Position numbers and translations under genes: made by a program. The notes below the pieces were generated by a model that did not search any database, was not told where the DNA came from, and was given only the letters and a program-made list of their open reading frames with translations. A stretch of DNA of 64,000 nt from Mycolicibacterium bacteremicum (lineage in GTDB: Bacteria; Actinomycetota; Actinomycetes; Mycobacteriales; Mycobacteriaceae): contig NZ_MVHJ01000009.1 in the NCBI RefSeq assembly GCF_002086115.1, positions 124,001-188,000 on the forward strand, given 5' to 3'. Below, in pieces: positions 27,723-38,415 of the stretch (within the stretch, counting starts at the first letter, position 1; the number at the start of each line of letters is the position of its first letter).

Positions 27723-29146
27723 CAGTTACTCTTTCCCGTCGCTTCGCCTGCGCCATCGCCATCGGTCAGCGACCACTGCGGCCCGTCGGCGGTGTCGGTG
27801 ACCTCGATACCGGCCTCTTTCAGCCGATCCCGGATGGCGTCGGCGGCGGCCCAGTCCCGCTTTTCCCGTGCCTCGGCGCGGCCGGCCAGCGCCCAGTGCA
27901 CCAGCACGTCGACCGCGGCCAGAGCGGCCGAGGTCTCATCGCGGGTCTCCCACCGTTCGTCGAGCGGGTCGCAGCCGAGGATCGCCATCATGGCCCGGAT
28001 CGATTGTGCGGCAGCCATCGCGCCCTCGTGGTCACCGGAGTCCAGCGCCCGGTTGCCCTCGGCGCGCGCGGTGTGCACCTCGGCCAGCGCGATCGGCACG
28101 GACAGATCGTCGTCGAGGGCTGCCCCGAACTTCTCGGTCCAGGTGCCCGGCTCGATGGCGCCGACCCGGTTACGCACCCGGTGCAGGAAGTCCTCGATGC
28201 CGGTGTAGGCCTTGGCGGCGTCGCCGAGCGCGTTCTCGGAGAACTCCAGCATCGACCGGTAGTGCGCACTACCCAGGTAGTAGCGCAGCTCGGCGGCCCG
28301 GACACGTTGCAGCACAGCAGGAATCGCGAGCACATTGCCCAGCGACTTGCTCATCTTCTCGCCGCCCATGGTCACCCAGCCGTTGTGCAGCCAGTACCTG
28401 GCGAACCCGTCACCGGCGGCCTCGGCCTGGGCGATCTCGTTCTCGTGGTGCGGGAACACCAGATCCATCCCGCCGGCGTGGATGTCGAACTCGGCCCCCA
28501 GGTACTCCTGGCACATGGCCACGCACTCGGTGTGCCAACCCGGCCGGCCCGGTCCCCACGGCGTCGGCCAGGAGGGCTCGCCTGGCTTCGCGCTCTTCCA
28601 CAGCGTGAAATCGCGCGGATCACGCTTGCCGGTGGCCGCACCCTCGCCCTGGTGCACATCGTCGATGCGGTGTCCGGAGAGCTTGCCGTAGTCGGGCAGG
28701 CTCAGCACGTCGAAATACACGTCGCCGTCGCCGGTGTAGGCGTGCCCGCGCTCGATGAGCCGTTCGATGAGTTCGACCATCTGGGTGATGTGCCCGGTCG
28801 CACGCGGTTCGGCCGACGGGGGCAGCACCCCGAGCGCCTCGTAGGCGGCGGTGAAAGCGCGCTCGTAGGTGGCCGCCCACTCCCACCACGGCCGGCCGGC
28901 ATCGGCGGCCTTGTTGAGGATCTTGTCGTCGATATCGGTGACATTGCGGATGAACGCGACGTCCAGCCCCTTGGCGGTCAGCCACCGACGCAGCACATCG
29001 AAGGCCACCCCGCTGCGCACGTGGCCGATATGGGGCAGACCCTGAACTGTGGCTCCGCACAGGTAGATCGACACATGGCCGGGGCGCCGTGGCACGAAAT
29101 CACGGACGCCACCGGTGAGGGTGTCGTACAGCCGCAGACCAGTCAC
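27722..29146 (-). CDS. cysS: Cysteinyl-tRNA synthetase
   Basis: The 474-residue class I synthetase has [16 protein letters not shown] (zinc Cys and HIGH motif), a WHTECVAMC zinc-ligand region, [10 protein letters not shown] and KMSKSLGN (KMSKS loop). Length fits mycobacterial CysS1 (about 469). I chose GTG 29146 ([13 protein letters not shown]) because it matches the family N-terminus. The open frame runs 106 codons further upstream without homology. It lies 56 bases downstream of ispF in the same direction. Confidence 0.95.
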   Translation of the reverse strand: MTGLRLYDTLTGGVRDFVPRRPGHVSIYLCGATVQGLPHIGHVRSGVAFDVLRRWLTAKGLDVAFIRNVTDIDDKILNKAADAGRPWWEWAATYERAFTAAYEALGVLPPSAEPRATGHITQMVELIERLIERGHAYTGDGDVYFDVLSLPDYGKLSGHRIDDVHQGEGAATGKRDPRDFTLWKSAKPGEPSWPTPWGPGRPGWHTECVAMCQEYLGAEFDIHAGGMDLVFPHHENEIAQAEAAGDGFARYWLHNGWVTMGGEKMSKSLGNVLAIPAVLQRVRAAELRYYLGSAHYRSMLEFSENALGDAAKAYTGIEDFLHRVRNRVGAIEPGTWTEKFGAALDDDLSVPIALAEVHTARAEGNRALDSGDHEGAMAAAQSIRAMMAILGCDPLDERWETRDETSAALAAVDVLVHWALAGRAEAREKRDWAAADAIRDRLKEAGIEVTDTADGPQWSLTDGDGAGEATGKSN

Positions 29147-29202
29147 CGCGGCCAACCGTTCGCTTCGCTCACGACGGGCCAGCTTACCCGGCCTGTCGAG
29201 CG

Positions 29203-29672
29203 TTATCTGACCACAAGGGCTGTGGCGATCGCCGCCAGGCCCTCGCCACGGCCGGTGAGTCCGAGGCCGTCGGTGGTGGTCGCCGAGACCGACACCGGCG
29301 CGCCGACCAGTTCGGAGAGCAGCGTCTGTGCCTCCACGCGGCGCGGGCCCACCTTGGGCCGGTTGCCGATCACCTGGACGGCGGCATTGGCCACCCGGAA
29401 ACCCTCGGCGTCGAGCAGGGTGCGGACATGGCGCACCATGTCGGCACCGCTGACCCCGCGCCACCGGGGCTGATCGGTGCCGAAAACGGCACCGAGGTCA
29501 CCGAGGCCGGCGGCGCTCAACAGCGCGTCGCACAGAGCGTGCGCAGCGACATCACCGTCGGAATGACCGGCGCAGCCGTCGGCATCGGCAAACAACAGGC
29601 ACAGCAACCAACACGGTCGCCCTGCTTCGATGGGATGAACGTCGGTACCCAGACCGACGCGCAGATCCGTCA

Positions 29673-29673
<1 letters not shown>
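29203..29673 (-). CDS. ispF: 2-C-methyl-D-erythritol 2,4-cyclodiphosphate synthase
   Basis: The 156-residue MEP-pathway enzyme has [10 protein letters not shown] (metal Asp and His), [33 protein letters not shown] and [14 protein letters not shown]. It cyclises CDP-ME-2-phosphate, releasing CMP. The GTG start at 29673 overlaps the carD stop by one base (TAGTG). In other mycobacteria ispD lies between carD and ispF, but here it is absent. The early segment CWLLCLLF departs from the more usual CRLLGLEF-like sequence. Confidence 0.93.
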
Positions 29674-30230
<557 letters not shown>

Positions 30231-30397
30231 TCAGGGGCACCGCAGCTGAAGACTAGGGGTTGACACGGCGCGAGATACATGCAACTGGACTGCTGTCCAG
30301 GGACTCCGCCACCACCGTGGGCCGCCCTCGGCTACCGCCCGCAAAGACGACCTACTACAGTGCATAGTCGAATCCGTCCGGTTAGCAGGAGGCTCCA

Positions 30398-30988
30398 GTG
30401 GTCGCAGTGAACCGCTCCAACGTGCGCGCGTCCCGCCTGGCCGCCGGCGCCCTGATCGCCGGCATCGCGCTGACCGGCTGCGGCGCCGGCCAGATCTCGC
30501 AGAGCGCCAACCAGCAGCCCGCCGTCAACGGCACCGTCGACAATGTCGGCGACATCGCGTTGCGCAACGTGTTCCTGCGAGCCCCGCAGACCACCGACTA
30601 CGTCCGCCCCGGCACCGACGTGGAACTGATCTTCGTGGCCGCCAACAACTCCGCCGACGCCCCCGACCGGCTGCTGTCGGTGACCTCCGATGTCGGCACC
30701 GTGACCCTCGACGGTGACACCACCGTCCCGGCCAACGGCGTCCTGAAGGTCGGCACCCCCGATGACCCGATGGAGCTGGCCGTGGTGGAGCGGGCCGACG
30801 AGGTGCAGGCCCAGGTCGCCCTGACCCAGCCGATCACCAACGGGCTCACCTACGACTTCACCTTCACCTTCGAGAACGCCGGCGCCACCACGTTCGCGGT
30901 GCCGATCTCGGCGGGCGAGGTCGCTCGCCGCGACGGTGAGCCCAACGAGGGCATGGGCCCCGTCGGCGGACACGGCGAGGGTCACTGA
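30398..30988 (+). CDS. lpqE: Lipoprotein LpqE
   Basis: The 196-residue exported lipoprotein has a basic n-region and lipobox ALTGC (about residue 28), followed by an all-beta domain related to copper chaperone/DUF461-like proteins. The position after divergent carD and before radA matches Rv3584 (LpqE). The GTG start at 30398 has AGGAGG five bases upstream. The function is unknown. The C-terminus is rich in Gly and His (GGHGEGH), which might bind metal, though this is speculative. Confidence 0.88.
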   Translation: MVAVNRSNVRASRLAAGALIAGIALTGCGAGQISQSANQQPAVNGTVDNVGDIALRNVFLRAPQTTDYVRPGTDVELIFVAANNSADAPDRLLSVTSDVGTVTLDGDTTVPANGVLKVGTPDDPMELAVVERADEVQAQVALTQPITNGLTYDFTFTFENAGATTFAVPISAGEVARRDGEPNEGMGPVGGHGEGH

Positions 30989-31027
30989 ATCTGACGTTCT
31001 GTCGGGTGTGACGGCTACCGTCGTCAC

Positions 31028-32440
31028 GTGGCTTCGAAAGTACGTTCGCAGTACCGGTGTTCGGAATGCAATCACGTCACGCCGAAATGGGTGGGCCGCT
31101 GCTCTGACTGCGGCACCTGGGGCACCGTCAACGAAGTCGCCGCGCTTTCCTCGCTGAACGGGAACTCCGGCCGTCGCGCCGTCGCGCCCTCCTCCCCCGC
31201 CGTCCCGATCACCACGATCGACCCCGGCATCACCCGGCATCTGCCCACCGGGGTCTCCGAGTTGGACCGGGTGCTCGGCGGCGGCCTGGTGCCCGGTTCG
31301 GTATGCCTGCTGGCCGGCGATCCCGGCGTCGGGAAATCCACCCTGCTGCTCGAGGTGGCCCACCGCTGGGCCGCCACCGGCCGCCGTGCGCTCTACCTGT
31401 CCGGCGAGGAATCGGCCGGACAGATCCGGTTGCGCGCCGAGCGCACCGGATGCACCCACGACGAGATGTACCTGGCCGCCGAGTCGGATCTGCAGACCGC
31501 GCTGGGGCACATCGAGGCCGTCCGGCCCACCCTGGTCGTCGTCGACTCGGTACAGACGATGTCGAGCGCGGAGGCCGACGGGGTCACCGGTGGTGTCACC
31601 CAGGTCCGCGCGGTGACCACCGCGCTCACCTCGTACGCCAAGGCGGCCGGATCCGATGGTGTCGCGCTGCTGCTGGTCGGGCACGTCACCAAGGACGGCG
31701 CCATCGCCGGCCCCCGTTCCCTGGAGCATCTCGTCGACGTGGTGCTGCACTTCGAGGGTGATCGCAATTCGGCGCTGCGGATGGTGCGCGGTGTGAAGAA
31801 CCGGTTCGGCGCGGCCGATGAGGTCGGCTGTTTCCTGATGCACGACGACGGGATCGAGTGCATAGCCGACCCGTCCGGGTTGTTCCGGGATCAGCGGCCC
31901 GCGCCGGTGTCGGGCACCGCGGTGACGGTGACCCTGGACGGTAAGCGGCCACTGCTCGGAGAGGTGCAGGCGCTCATCGGCGCCGAGAAGACCGGGAGCC
32001 CGCGGCGCGCGGTCAGCGGTATCGACTCCGCCCGGGCCGCCATGATCACCGCCGTGCTGGAGAAACGCGTCCAACTGCCCCTGGGCCAGCACGACATCTA
32101 CGTCTCCACGGTCGGGGGCATGCGGCTGACCGATCCGTCGTCGGATCTGGCGGTGGCGGTGGCCATCGCGTCGGCATATACCGATATCGCGATGCCGGCC
32201 ACCGCGATCGCCATCGGCGAGGTGGGGTTGGCCGGCGATCTGCGCCGGGTCAACGGGATGGACCGCCGGCTCGCCGAGGCCGCCCGGCTGGGCTTCACCC
32301 ACGCCGTGGTGCCTCCCGGTGTGAAGGATGTGCCTGCCGGGCTGACGATGACGGTCGCCGATGACATCAGGACTGCGTTGCGGCGGCTGCGCTCGATCGA
32401 CGACAATGGCCCCCGATCCAAGGAGGCGCCATGGCGGTGA
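31028..32440 (+). CDS. radA: DNA repair protein RadA
   Basis: The 470-residue RecA-like branch-migration ATPase has an N-terminal four-Cys zinc finger (CSEC and CSDC, residues 11-29), Walker [10 protein letters not shown], the RadA-specific KNRFG motif ([12 protein letters not shown]) and a C-terminal Lon-protease-like domain. It processes recombination intermediates. GTG 31028 gives the family N-terminus directly. It overlaps disA by ten bases, an arrangement conserved in mycobacteria, where RadA is linked to DisA control. Confidence 0.96.
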   Translation: MASKVRSQYRCSECNHVTPKWVGRCSDCGTWGTVNEVAALSSLNGNSGRRAVAPSSPAVPITTIDPGITRHLPTGVSELDRVLGGGLVPGSVCLLAGDPGVGKSTLLLEVAHRWAATGRRALYLSGEESAGQIRLRAERTGCTHDEMYLAAESDLQTALGHIEAVRPTLVVVDSVQTMSSAEADGVTGGVTQVRAVTTALTSYAKAAGSDGVALLLVGHVTKDGAIAGPRSLEHLVDVVLHFEGDRNSALRMVRGVKNRFGAADEVGCFLMHDDGIECIADPSGLFRDQRPAPVSGTAVTVTLDGKRPLLGEVQALIGAEKTGSPRRAVSGIDSARAAMITAVLEKRVQLPLGQHDIYVSTVGGMRLTDPSSDLAVAVAIASAYTDIAMPATAIAIGEVGLAGDLRRVNGMDRRLAEAARLGFTHAVVPPGVKDVPAGLTMTVADDIRTALRRLRSIDDNGPRSKEAPWR

Positions 32441-33543
32441 AGTCCAGAGGCAACCGGAGTGTGGTGCATCTGGCCCGTCCGACCATGCGTGAGACGCTGG
32501 GCCGGCTGGCACCGGGCACCGACCTGCGGGACGGACTGGAACGCATCCTGCGCGGTCGCACCGGCGCCCTGATCGTGTTGGGCTACGACGACAGCGTCGA
32601 GGCCATCTGCGACGGCGGCTTCTCCCTCGACGTGCTGTACGCGCCGACGCGGTTGCGTGAGCTGTCCAAGATGGACGGCGCGGTGGTGCTCTCCACCGAC
32701 GGCACCCGGATCTTGCGGGCCAATGTGCAGCTCGTGCCGGACGCCTCGATCCCCACCGATGAGTCGGGCACCCGGCACCGCTCGGCCGAGCGCACCGCGG
32801 TGCAGACCGGCTTCCCGGTGATCTCGGTGAGCCACTCGATGAGCATCGTCACGGTGTATGCCGCCGGGGAACGCCACGTCGTGCCGGACACCCCGACCAT
32901 CCTGTCGCGGGCCAATCAGACGGTGGCCACCCTGGAGCGGTACAAATCCCGCCTCGACGAGGTCAACCGGCAGCTGTCGACTGCCGAGATCGAGGATTTC
33001 GTGACGCTGCGCGATGTCATGACGGTGGCGCAGCGCCTGGAGATGGTGCGCCGGATCAGCCTGGAGATCGACGCCGACGTCGTCGAACTGGGCACCGATG
33101 GCCGGCAGCTCAAGCTGCAGTTGGAGGAGCTCGTCGGTGACAACGACACCGCCCGTGAGCTGATCGTGCGCGACTACCACGCCAACCCGGACCCGCCGAG
33201 TGCTGCGCAGGTGAGCGCGACGCTGGAGGAGCTGGATGCGCTCTCGGACAATGAGCTGCTCGACTTCACCGCGCTGGCACGGGTTTTCGGCTATCCGACC
33301 ACGTTGGAGGCGCAGGATTCGGCGATGAGCTCGCGCGGTTACCGGGCGATGGCCGGTATTCCGCGGTTGCAGTTCGCCCACGTGGACCTGCTGGTGCGCT
33401 CGTTCGGCTCACTGCAGGGTGTATTGGCCGCCAGCGCGACCGACCTGCAGTCGGTGGACGGCATCGGTTCGATGTGGGCGCGCCACATCCGCGAGGGCCT
33501 GTCCCAGCTGGCCGAGTCGACGATCGCCGACCAGCTGGCCTGA
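32431..33543 (+). CDS. disA: Diadenylate cyclase DisA, DNA integrity scanning protein
   Basis: The 370-residue protein has the DAC domain with catalytic DGA (KMDGAVVLS) and RHR (GTRHRSAER) motifs in the first 140 residues, a linker helical region and a C-terminal HhH DNA-binding domain ([19 protein letters not shown]). It makes c-di-AMP from ATP. The start ATG has AAGGAGG nearby, within the end of radA. It is the expected partner of RadA (Rv3585-Rv3586 order). Confidence 0.96.
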   Translation: MAVKSRGNRSVVHLARPTMRETLGRLAPGTDLRDGLERILRGRTGALIVLGYDDSVEAICDGGFSLDVLYAPTRLRELSKMDGAVVLSTDGTRILRANVQLVPDASIPTDESGTRHRSAERTAVQTGFPVISVSHSMSIVTVYAAGERHVVPDTPTILSRANQTVATLERYKSRLDEVNRQLSTAEIEDFVTLRDVMTVAQRLEMVRRISLEIDADVVELGTDGRQLKLQLEELVGDNDTARELIVRDYHANPDPPSAAQVSATLEELDALSDNELLDFTALARVFGYPTTLEAQDSAMSSRGYRAMAGIPRLQFAHVDLLVRSFGSLQGVLAASATDLQSVDGIGSMWARHIREGLSQLAESTIADQLA

Positions 33544-33544
33544 C

Positions 33545-34330
33545 TCAGTTGCCCGGGGGCTGCCCGGTGCCGTCGTGCGGCAGTGCGTCCGCCGGCGGCG
33601 CAGGTGCACCCGGCGGGGCCGCCTCGGCCAGGATGAAGGGCACCGTCGCCGAGCGCAGATTGCCCAGCTGCACCACCAGGTTGTAGGTGCCGGGGCCGAT
33701 GGGTTCACGCGGCAGCGGGCAGTTCGGGGCAGAACCCATACCGGTCCAGGTGACCTCGGTGGTGACCTGCTCACCCGGGGCGAACTCCTTGACCAGCGTC
33801 TCGTTGGACGGCGCGCAGTCCAGGTTCGACCACAGCCGGTTGTTGTCGAGCGAGTACACGTAAGCGGCCAACACGGCGGCACCGACGTCGCGCTTGCAGG
33901 ACACCAGGCCGATGTTGGTGACCACCATCGTGAACTTCGGCTGGTCGCCCATCACGTAGTCGGGGGCGCTGGTGATGCCCTTGACCGCCAGCGTGGAGTC
34001 GGGGCAGTCCTCACCGGCCTGCAGCACCGGGGGCGGGACCACCGCGGTCGTCGGCGTCGGCGTCGGCGGCGGGGCGGCCTGGGCGGGCGGGACCACCGGC
34101 GTCTTGACGCCCGGCTCCTCCCCCGGCAACGGGGTGGGCGCGGCGGCCGAGGGGGCCGGATCGGCGGACTGCTCGTTGGCGGTGGGTTCGGATCCGCCGG
34201 TCATGGACACGACGATGGCGACGATGCCGGCGACGAGTGCGATGACCACGACCGCGACCCCGATTGCCAGCGCTCTGCGTCGCCGGTAGATCTCCGGTGG
34301 CAGCGGGCGGTGCGGTTCGGTGTCTAGCAC
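33545..34330 (-). CDS. Membrane-anchored extracytoplasmic protein (Rv3587c type)
   Basis: The 261-residue protein has a short cytoplasmic N-terminus ending in RRRRAL, one membrane segment (about residues 20-45), a Pro/Ala-rich linker (about 50-105) and a folded C-terminal domain with three Cys (EDCPDS, SCKRD, LDCAPS, plus a further PNCPLP). It matches the position and size of Rv3587c, which is of unknown function. The stop is one base past the convergent disA stop, and no terminator hairpin separates them. Confidence 0.8.
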   Translation of the reverse strand: MLDTEPHRPLPPEIYRRRRALAIGVAVVVIALVAGIVAIVVSMTGGSEPTANEQSADPAPSAAAPTPLPGEEPGVKTPVVPPAQAAPPPTPTPTTAVVPPPVLQAGEDCPDSTLAVKGITSAPDYVMGDQPKFTMVVTNIGLVSCKRDVGAAVLAAYVYSLDNNRLWSNLDCAPSNETLVKEFAPGEQVTTEVTWTGMGSAPNCPLPREPIGPGTYNLVVQLGNLRSATVPFILAEAAPPGAPAPPADALPHDGTGQPPGN

Positions 34331-34428
34331 GACCTCAACGGTAAGCCGCGGTCAGGTCAGGTCGTCCGAGGCGGACCGGCGTGTCTTCTGTGACCTTGCT
34401 CAGATCATTTCGTGACCCGCGAGCGGGT

Positions 34429-35049
34429 TCAGACCTCGCCGATGTCACCGAGGTGGTTGCGCAGCTGTACCCGGCCGTCGGCCAGGTGGTAGGTCAGTCC
34501 GACGATCGCCAGGTCACCCGAGCGGACCCGGTCGGCGATGACGGTGGACCGGGCCAGCAACTGCGAGGCGGTCTCCTCGACGTGGCGCGCCTCGAATTCG
34601 TCGACCCGGCTCAGGCCGTCGCGACGGCCGGCCAGGATGGACGGCATCACCCGCTCGACGATGTCGCGGATGTAGCCGCCCGGGATCTCGCCGGCGTCCA
34701 GCGCGTTCAGGGTGGCCTTCACCGCGCCGCAGCTGTCATGGCCGAGGATGGCGATCAGCGGGACGTTGAGCACGCCGACGGCGTATTCGATGGACCCGAG
34801 CACGGCGGAGTCGATGACGTGGCCGGCGGTGCGGACGACGAACATGTCGCCGAGGCCCTGGTCGAAGATCAGCTCGGCCGCGACGCGACTGTCGCCGCAA
34901 CCGAACAGCACCGCGGTCGGCTTCTGCGCCTCGGTCAGCCGGGCCCGGTCCTCGATGCCCTGGCTGGGATGCTCGGGCCGGCCCGCGACGAAGCGCTCGT
35001 TACCCTCGCGGAGTGCCTTCCATGCGGAGATCGGATTCGAGTTCGGCAT
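34429..35049 (-). CDS. canB: Beta-carbonic anhydrase (Rv3588c type)
   Basis: The 206-residue beta-class carbonic anhydrase has the active-site motif CGDSR (FGCGDSRVAAEL) and the second zinc ligand pair in GHDSCGAV, so all four key residues (Cys, Asp, His, Cys) are present. It interconverts CO2 and bicarbonate. I chose ATG 35049 (MPNSNPISAWKAL), which matches family length. The longer ORF lacks homology. This ATG overlaps the possible mutY start on the other strand. Confidence 0.94.
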   Translation of the reverse strand: MPNSNPISAWKALREGNERFVAGRPEHPSQGIEDRARLTEAQKPTAVLFGCGDSRVAAELIFDQGLGDMFVVRTAGHVIDSAVLGSIEYAVGVLNVPLIAILGHDSCGAVKATLNALDAGEIPGGYIRDIVERVMPSILAGRRDGLSRVDEFEARHVEETASQLLARSTVIADRVRSGDLAIVGLTYHLADGRVQLRNHLGDIGEV

Positions 35050-35059
35050 GACCAGAAGT

Positions 35060-35968
35060 ATGCCCCAGTCCGAATACGGCATCGACCCGGCCGAGCTGTT
35101 GGCCTGGTTCGACGTCGCCGAGCGCGATCTGCCATGGCGCCGGCCGGGTGTGACGGCCTGGCAGATCCTGGTCAGCGAGTTCATGCTGCAGCAGACGCCG
35201 GTCAGCCGCGTCGCACCGATCTGGCTGGACTGGATCGCACGGTGGCCGACGCCGTCGGCGACCGCGGCCGCCTCGGCGGCCGATGTGCTGCGGGCCTGGG
35301 GCAAGCTCGGCTACCCGCGCCGGGCCAAGCGGTTGCACGAGTGCGCGGCCGTCGTCGCCGCCGAGCACGGTGATGTGGTGCCGGCCGACGTCGAGACGCT
35401 GCTCGGCCTGCCGGGGGTGGGCGCCTACACCGCACGGGCCATCGCCTGCTTCGCCTACCGTCAGCGCGTCCCGGTGGTCGACACCAACGTACGGCGGGTG
35501 GTGGCCCGGGTGATCCACGGTGTGGCCGAGACCCCGGCCCGCGCCGGTGACCTCGCCGAGGTCGCTGCGCTGCTTCCGGAAGGTGCTGCCGCGCCGCGCT
35601 TTTCGGCCGCCCTGATGGAACTCGGCGCGATCGTCTGCACGGCCCGCGCGCCGAAGTGCGGGGTGTGCCCACTGCGCGCCTGCCGCTGGCGCTCGGCCGG
35701 TCACCCGGCGGCGACGACACCGGCCCGGAAGACGCAGGCCTACGCCGGGACCGATCGGCAGGTGCGCGGCAGGCTGCTCGACGTGTTGCGCGCCAGCACC
35801 ACACCGGTGACCCGCGCCCAGCTCGACGTCGTATGGCTCACCGATACCGCCCAGCGCGACCGGGCACTGGACTCGTTGCTCACCGACGGCCTGGTGGAGC
35901 AGACCGCGGGCGGGCTGTTCGCGCTCGCCGGCGAGGGCGACGATGGGGGCGAGGGACGACCGCCCTGA
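35060..35968 (+). CDS. mutY: A/G-specific adenine glycosylase
   Basis: The 302-residue protein has the HhH-GPD region (LLGLPGVGAYTARAIACFAYRQR and catalytic Asp in VPVVDTNVRR). An iron-sulfur cluster follows with spacing C-x6-C-x2-C-x5-C (VCTARAPKCGVCPLRAC). It removes adenine mispaired with 8-oxoguanine. ATG 35060 is chosen. ATG 35048 would add four residues and overlap the canB start codon. It is divergent from canB with at most ten bases between starts. Confidence 0.93.
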   Translation: MPQSEYGIDPAELLAWFDVAERDLPWRRPGVTAWQILVSEFMLQQTPVSRVAPIWLDWIARWPTPSATAAASAADVLRAWGKLGYPRRAKRLHECAAVVAAEHGDVVPADVETLLGLPGVGAYTARAIACFAYRQRVPVVDTNVRRVVARVIHGVAETPARAGDLAEVAALLPEGAAAPRFSAALMELGAIVCTARAPKCGVCPLRACRWRSAGHPAATTPARKTQAYAGTDRQVRGRLLDVLRASTTPVTRAQLDVVWLTDTAQRDRALDSLLTDGLVEQTAGGLFALAGEGDDGGEGRPP

Positions 35969-35996
35969 CAAGCCGAGCACCCCACCACGAGGGTGG

Positions 35997-36968
35997 CTAG
36001 GCGCTCTCCTCGCACGCGTCATCGCAGGAGAACCTGCGCCGGTAATCCGATGGGGTCACCCCGATGATCCGGCGGAAGTGGTGACGCAGCAGCGTCGCGG
36101 TGCCGAACCCGCAGCGGTCGGCGACCCGGTCGATGTCCAGATCGGTCTCCTCCAGGAGCCGGCGTGCATAGAGCACCCGCTGATCGGTGATCCACTGCAT
36201 CGGGGTGCGCCCGGTCTCGTCGACGAAGCGGCGGGCGAAGGTGCGTGCCGACATGTTGGCACGCGCCGCGAGCGAGGCCACGGTGTGCGGCTTGTCCAGG
36301 TTGGCCAGCATCCAGTCCAGTTGCGGGGCAAAGCCTTCGGAGTACCGCGCCGGAATCGGCTGGTCGATGTACTGGCGTTGGCCGCCGTCGCGTTGCGGTG
36401 GGACGACCATCCGGCGCGCGATCTTGTTGGTGACCTCGGCCCCGAGTTCGCGGCGCACCAGGTGCAGGCAGGCGTCGATGCCCGCGGCGGTGCCGGCGCT
36501 GGTGATCAGGTTCCCGTCGTCGACGAACAGCACGTTGCGGTCCACCCGGGCGGTGGGGTTGGCGGCGGCCAGGTCGTCGGCGTGCATCCAGTGGGTGGTG
36601 CACGGGCGGCCGTCGAGCAGGCCGGCCGCGCCGACCAGGAACGCGCCCGAGCAGACGGTCAGCACCGTCGAGCCCGTCTCGATGGCCTTGCGCACCGCCG
36701 CCAGCGCCTCGGGCAGATAGTCCGAACCACTGATGGCGGGGATGGCCACCAGGTCGGCGCCCAGCAGATCGTCGAGGCCGTGATCCGGGGTCAGGGTGGC
36801 GCCCACCGAGGTGCGGATGGGCTTACCGGCCTCCGGACCGCACACCTTGAAGTCGAAGTTCGGCACGCCGTCGGCGGAGCGGTCGATGCCGAAGACCTCG
36901 CAGATCACGCCGAACTCGAAAATCGCTAGACCGTCCAGTACCAGCACCGATACGCTCGATATCGCCAT
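35997..36968 (-). CDS. GlxA-family transcriptional regulator (DJ-1/PfpI plus AraC HTH)
   Basis: The 323-residue protein has an N-terminal DJ-1/PfpI-like amidotransferase fold (residues 5-185, with TVCSGAFLVGAAGLLDGR) and a C-terminal AraC-type double helix-turn-helix (ARANMSARTFARRF and VADRCGFGTATLLRHHFRR). Such regulators often activate amide or aldehyde-related catabolic genes, but no target is evident. It is divergent from a small membrane protein. The N-terminus reads MAISSVSVLVLDGLAIFEFG. Confidence 0.88.
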   Translation of the reverse strand: MAISSVSVLVLDGLAIFEFGVICEVFGIDRSADGVPNFDFKVCGPEAGKPIRTSVGATLTPDHGLDDLLGADLVAIPAISGSDYLPEALAAVRKAIETGSTVLTVCSGAFLVGAAGLLDGRPCTTHWMHADDLAAANPTARVDRNVLFVDDGNLITSAGTAAGIDACLHLVRRELGAEVTNKIARRMVVPPQRDGGQRQYIDQPIPARYSEGFAPQLDWMLANLDKPHTVASLAARANMSARTFARRFVDETGRTPMQWITDQRVLYARRLLEETDLDIDRVADRCGFGTATLLRHHFRRIIGVTPSDYRRRFSCDDACEESA

Positions 36969-37002
36969 GGCAGCATTTTATCCCAACGTGTCATTCCTGC
37001 CA
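36968..37002. promoter_or_regulatory. Inverted repeat in the GlxA/small membrane protein promoter region
   Basis: TGGCAG (36968-36973) and CTGCCA (36997-37002) are perfect 6-bp inverted arms in an AT-richer intergenic stretch of about 70 bases. They are a possible binding site of the AraC-type regulator for autoregulation or control of the divergent gene. Confidence 0.35.
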
Positions 37003-37039
37003 CTGTTGGCTGGATCTTTATTTACGGAGCATTACTGCC

Positions 37040-37318
37040 ATGACTACTGCACTGACCTACCTCGCCCTCACGGCCATTCTGCTCGCGCCGTTCGCCCTCA
37101 CCTTCACCCTCGGCCGCGCCGCCCGACGCTCGGGCATCCTGCGCCTACACCTCGACCAGTTCCAGCAGGCCGGCCCGTTCGTCGGCCGACTCTTCGGCAG
37201 CGACCAGGCCGAGGACCGGGACGGGTTGCGCACCCAGCACGACATCGACGCCATCCGTAGCCGGTTCTCCGAGCACCCGAGCTGGCCCACGTCCAGCGCC
37301 TCAGGCGAGCGCCGTTAA
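37040..37318 (+). CDS. Small single-pass membrane protein, unknown function
   Basis: The 92-residue protein has one N-terminal hydrophobic segment (about residues 4-24) followed by a charged, hydrophilic tail (RLFGSDQAEDRDGLRTQHDIDAIRSRF). No family is recognised. It is divergent from the GlxA-type regulator and may be its target. The stop lies 18 bases inside the convergent hydrolase gene. Codon usage (high GC at third positions) supports a real gene. Confidence 0.6.
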   Translation: MTTALTYLALTAILLAPFALTFTLGRAARRSGILRLHLDQFQQAGPFVGRLFGSDQAEDRDGLRTQHDIDAIRSRFSEHPSWPTSSASGERR

Positions 37319-38062
37319 GAATCCCTCGACGGCCTCGCGATACACCTGCGGCGCATCATCATGAATCAGATGACCGGCACCCGGAACCTCCAGATAGGTT
37401 GTTCGATAACCGGTTTCGTGCATCCGCCGCATCTGCCCGGGCGGTGCGACGGTGCCGCCGGCCTCCAGCAGCAGCACCGGCGCCCGCACCGCCTGCCACT
37501 GCTGCCAGTAATCGCGGGTGCCCCACTGGGCGGCGATCTCGATCCAGCGCGCGGTGTGACCGTGCAGCCGCCACCCGGTCGCGGTGCGGTCGAATGCCTC
37601 CAGGAAGTACTGCCCGGCCACCGGCCCGAATTCCCGGTACACCTGCTCGGCGGTCTCGAACTCCACCGGCAGTGCCTGCAGCCATGGCTCCCACGGCCCG
37701 GTCGTGCGGCCGCGGAAGTCCGGGGCCATGTCCTCCACCACCACGGCAGTCACCAGGTCCGGGCGCTGTGCGGCCAGACACCACGAGTGCAGGGCGCCCA
37801 TCGAATGCCCGATCAACGTCACCGGCTGCCCGAGCTCCGACACCGCCTGACCCAGATCCTCGACGAACCGCTCGGTGCTGATCGGATGCGGATCGTCGAC
37901 ACCGCGGCCCCGGTGCCACGGCGCGTCATAGGTGTGGACGGTGCCCAGCGCGGTCAGCCACGGCAGCTGCCGCGACCAGGTGCTACCCCGTCCCATCAGG
38001 CCGTGCACCAGGACCAGCGGGGCCCCGGTACCGCCGCGCGCAGTCAGAAGTTCGGTCCGCAT
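37301..38062 (-). CDS. Alpha/beta hydrolase (Rv3591c type)
   Basis: The 253-residue hydrolase has an oxyanion-hole HGLMGRGSTW (about residue 20), nucleophile elbow GHSMGA (about 104-109), an acidic candidate after strand 7 and a terminal catalytic His in GAGHLIHDD. It is a serine hydrolase of unknown substrate, in the position of Rv3591c next to mhuD. Confidence 0.88.
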   Translation of the reverse strand: MRTELLTARGGTGAPLVLVHGLMGRGSTWSRQLPWLTALGTVHTYDAPWHRGRGVDDPHPISTERFVEDLGQAVSELGQPVTLIGHSMGALHSWCLAAQRPDLVTAVVVEDMAPDFRGRTTGPWEPWLQALPVEFETAEQVYREFGPVAGQYFLEAFDRTATGWRLHGHTARWIEIAAQWGTRDYWQQWQAVRAPVLLLEAGGTVAPPGQMRRMHETGYRTTYLEVPGAGHLIHDDAPQVYREAVEGFLTALA

Positions 38063-38103
38063 GCCGTCATCCTGCCCGGGCCGGGCACAGGTAACCTCAT
38101 GCC

Positions 38104-38415
38104 ATGCCCGTCGTGAAGATCAACGCCATCGAGGTCCCGGCCGACGCAGGCCCGGAGCTGGAGAAGCGGTTCGCCCATCGCGCCCACGCCGTCGACAACC
38201 AGCCCGGCTTCCTCGGGTTCCAGCTGCTGCGCCCGGTCAAGGGCGAAGACCGCTACTTCGTGGTGACCCAGTGGGAGTCCGAGGAGGCCTTCCAGGCCTG
38301 GGCCAGCGGCCCGGCCGTCGAGGCGCACGCCGGCCAGCAGAACAAGCCGGTCGCCACCGGTGCCTCGCTGCTGGAGTTCGAGGTTGTGTTGGACGTTGCG
38401 GGGACTGGCAAGTAG
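38104..38415 (+). CDS. mhuD: Heme-degrading monooxygenase MhuD
   Basis: The 103-residue IsdG-like monooxygenase carries the MhuD key residues Asn 7 (KINAIE), Trp 66 (FQAWASG) and the heme-ligand His 75 (VEAHAGQQ) at exactly the family numbering. MhuD binds heme and opens it to mycobilin with iron release. ATG 38104 fits. The downstream lipoprotein gene lpqF begins inside the last codons of mhuD. Confidence 0.95.
   Translation: MPVVKINAIEVPADAGPELEKRFAHRAHAVDNQPGFLGFQLLRPVKGEDRYFVVTQWESEEAFQAWASGPAVEAHAGQQNKPVATGASLLEFEVVLDVAGTGK

Noticed and set aside
30260..30282. TTGACA followed by GATACAT as a sigma-70 promoter for lpqE
   Set aside because: There is no acceptable -10 at 16-18 bases spacing, so it was not listed as a promoter.
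35982..35996. CCACC/GGTGG hairpin between mutY and the GlxA gene as a terminator
   Set aside because: A five-pair stem is expected by chance in DNA of this GC content.
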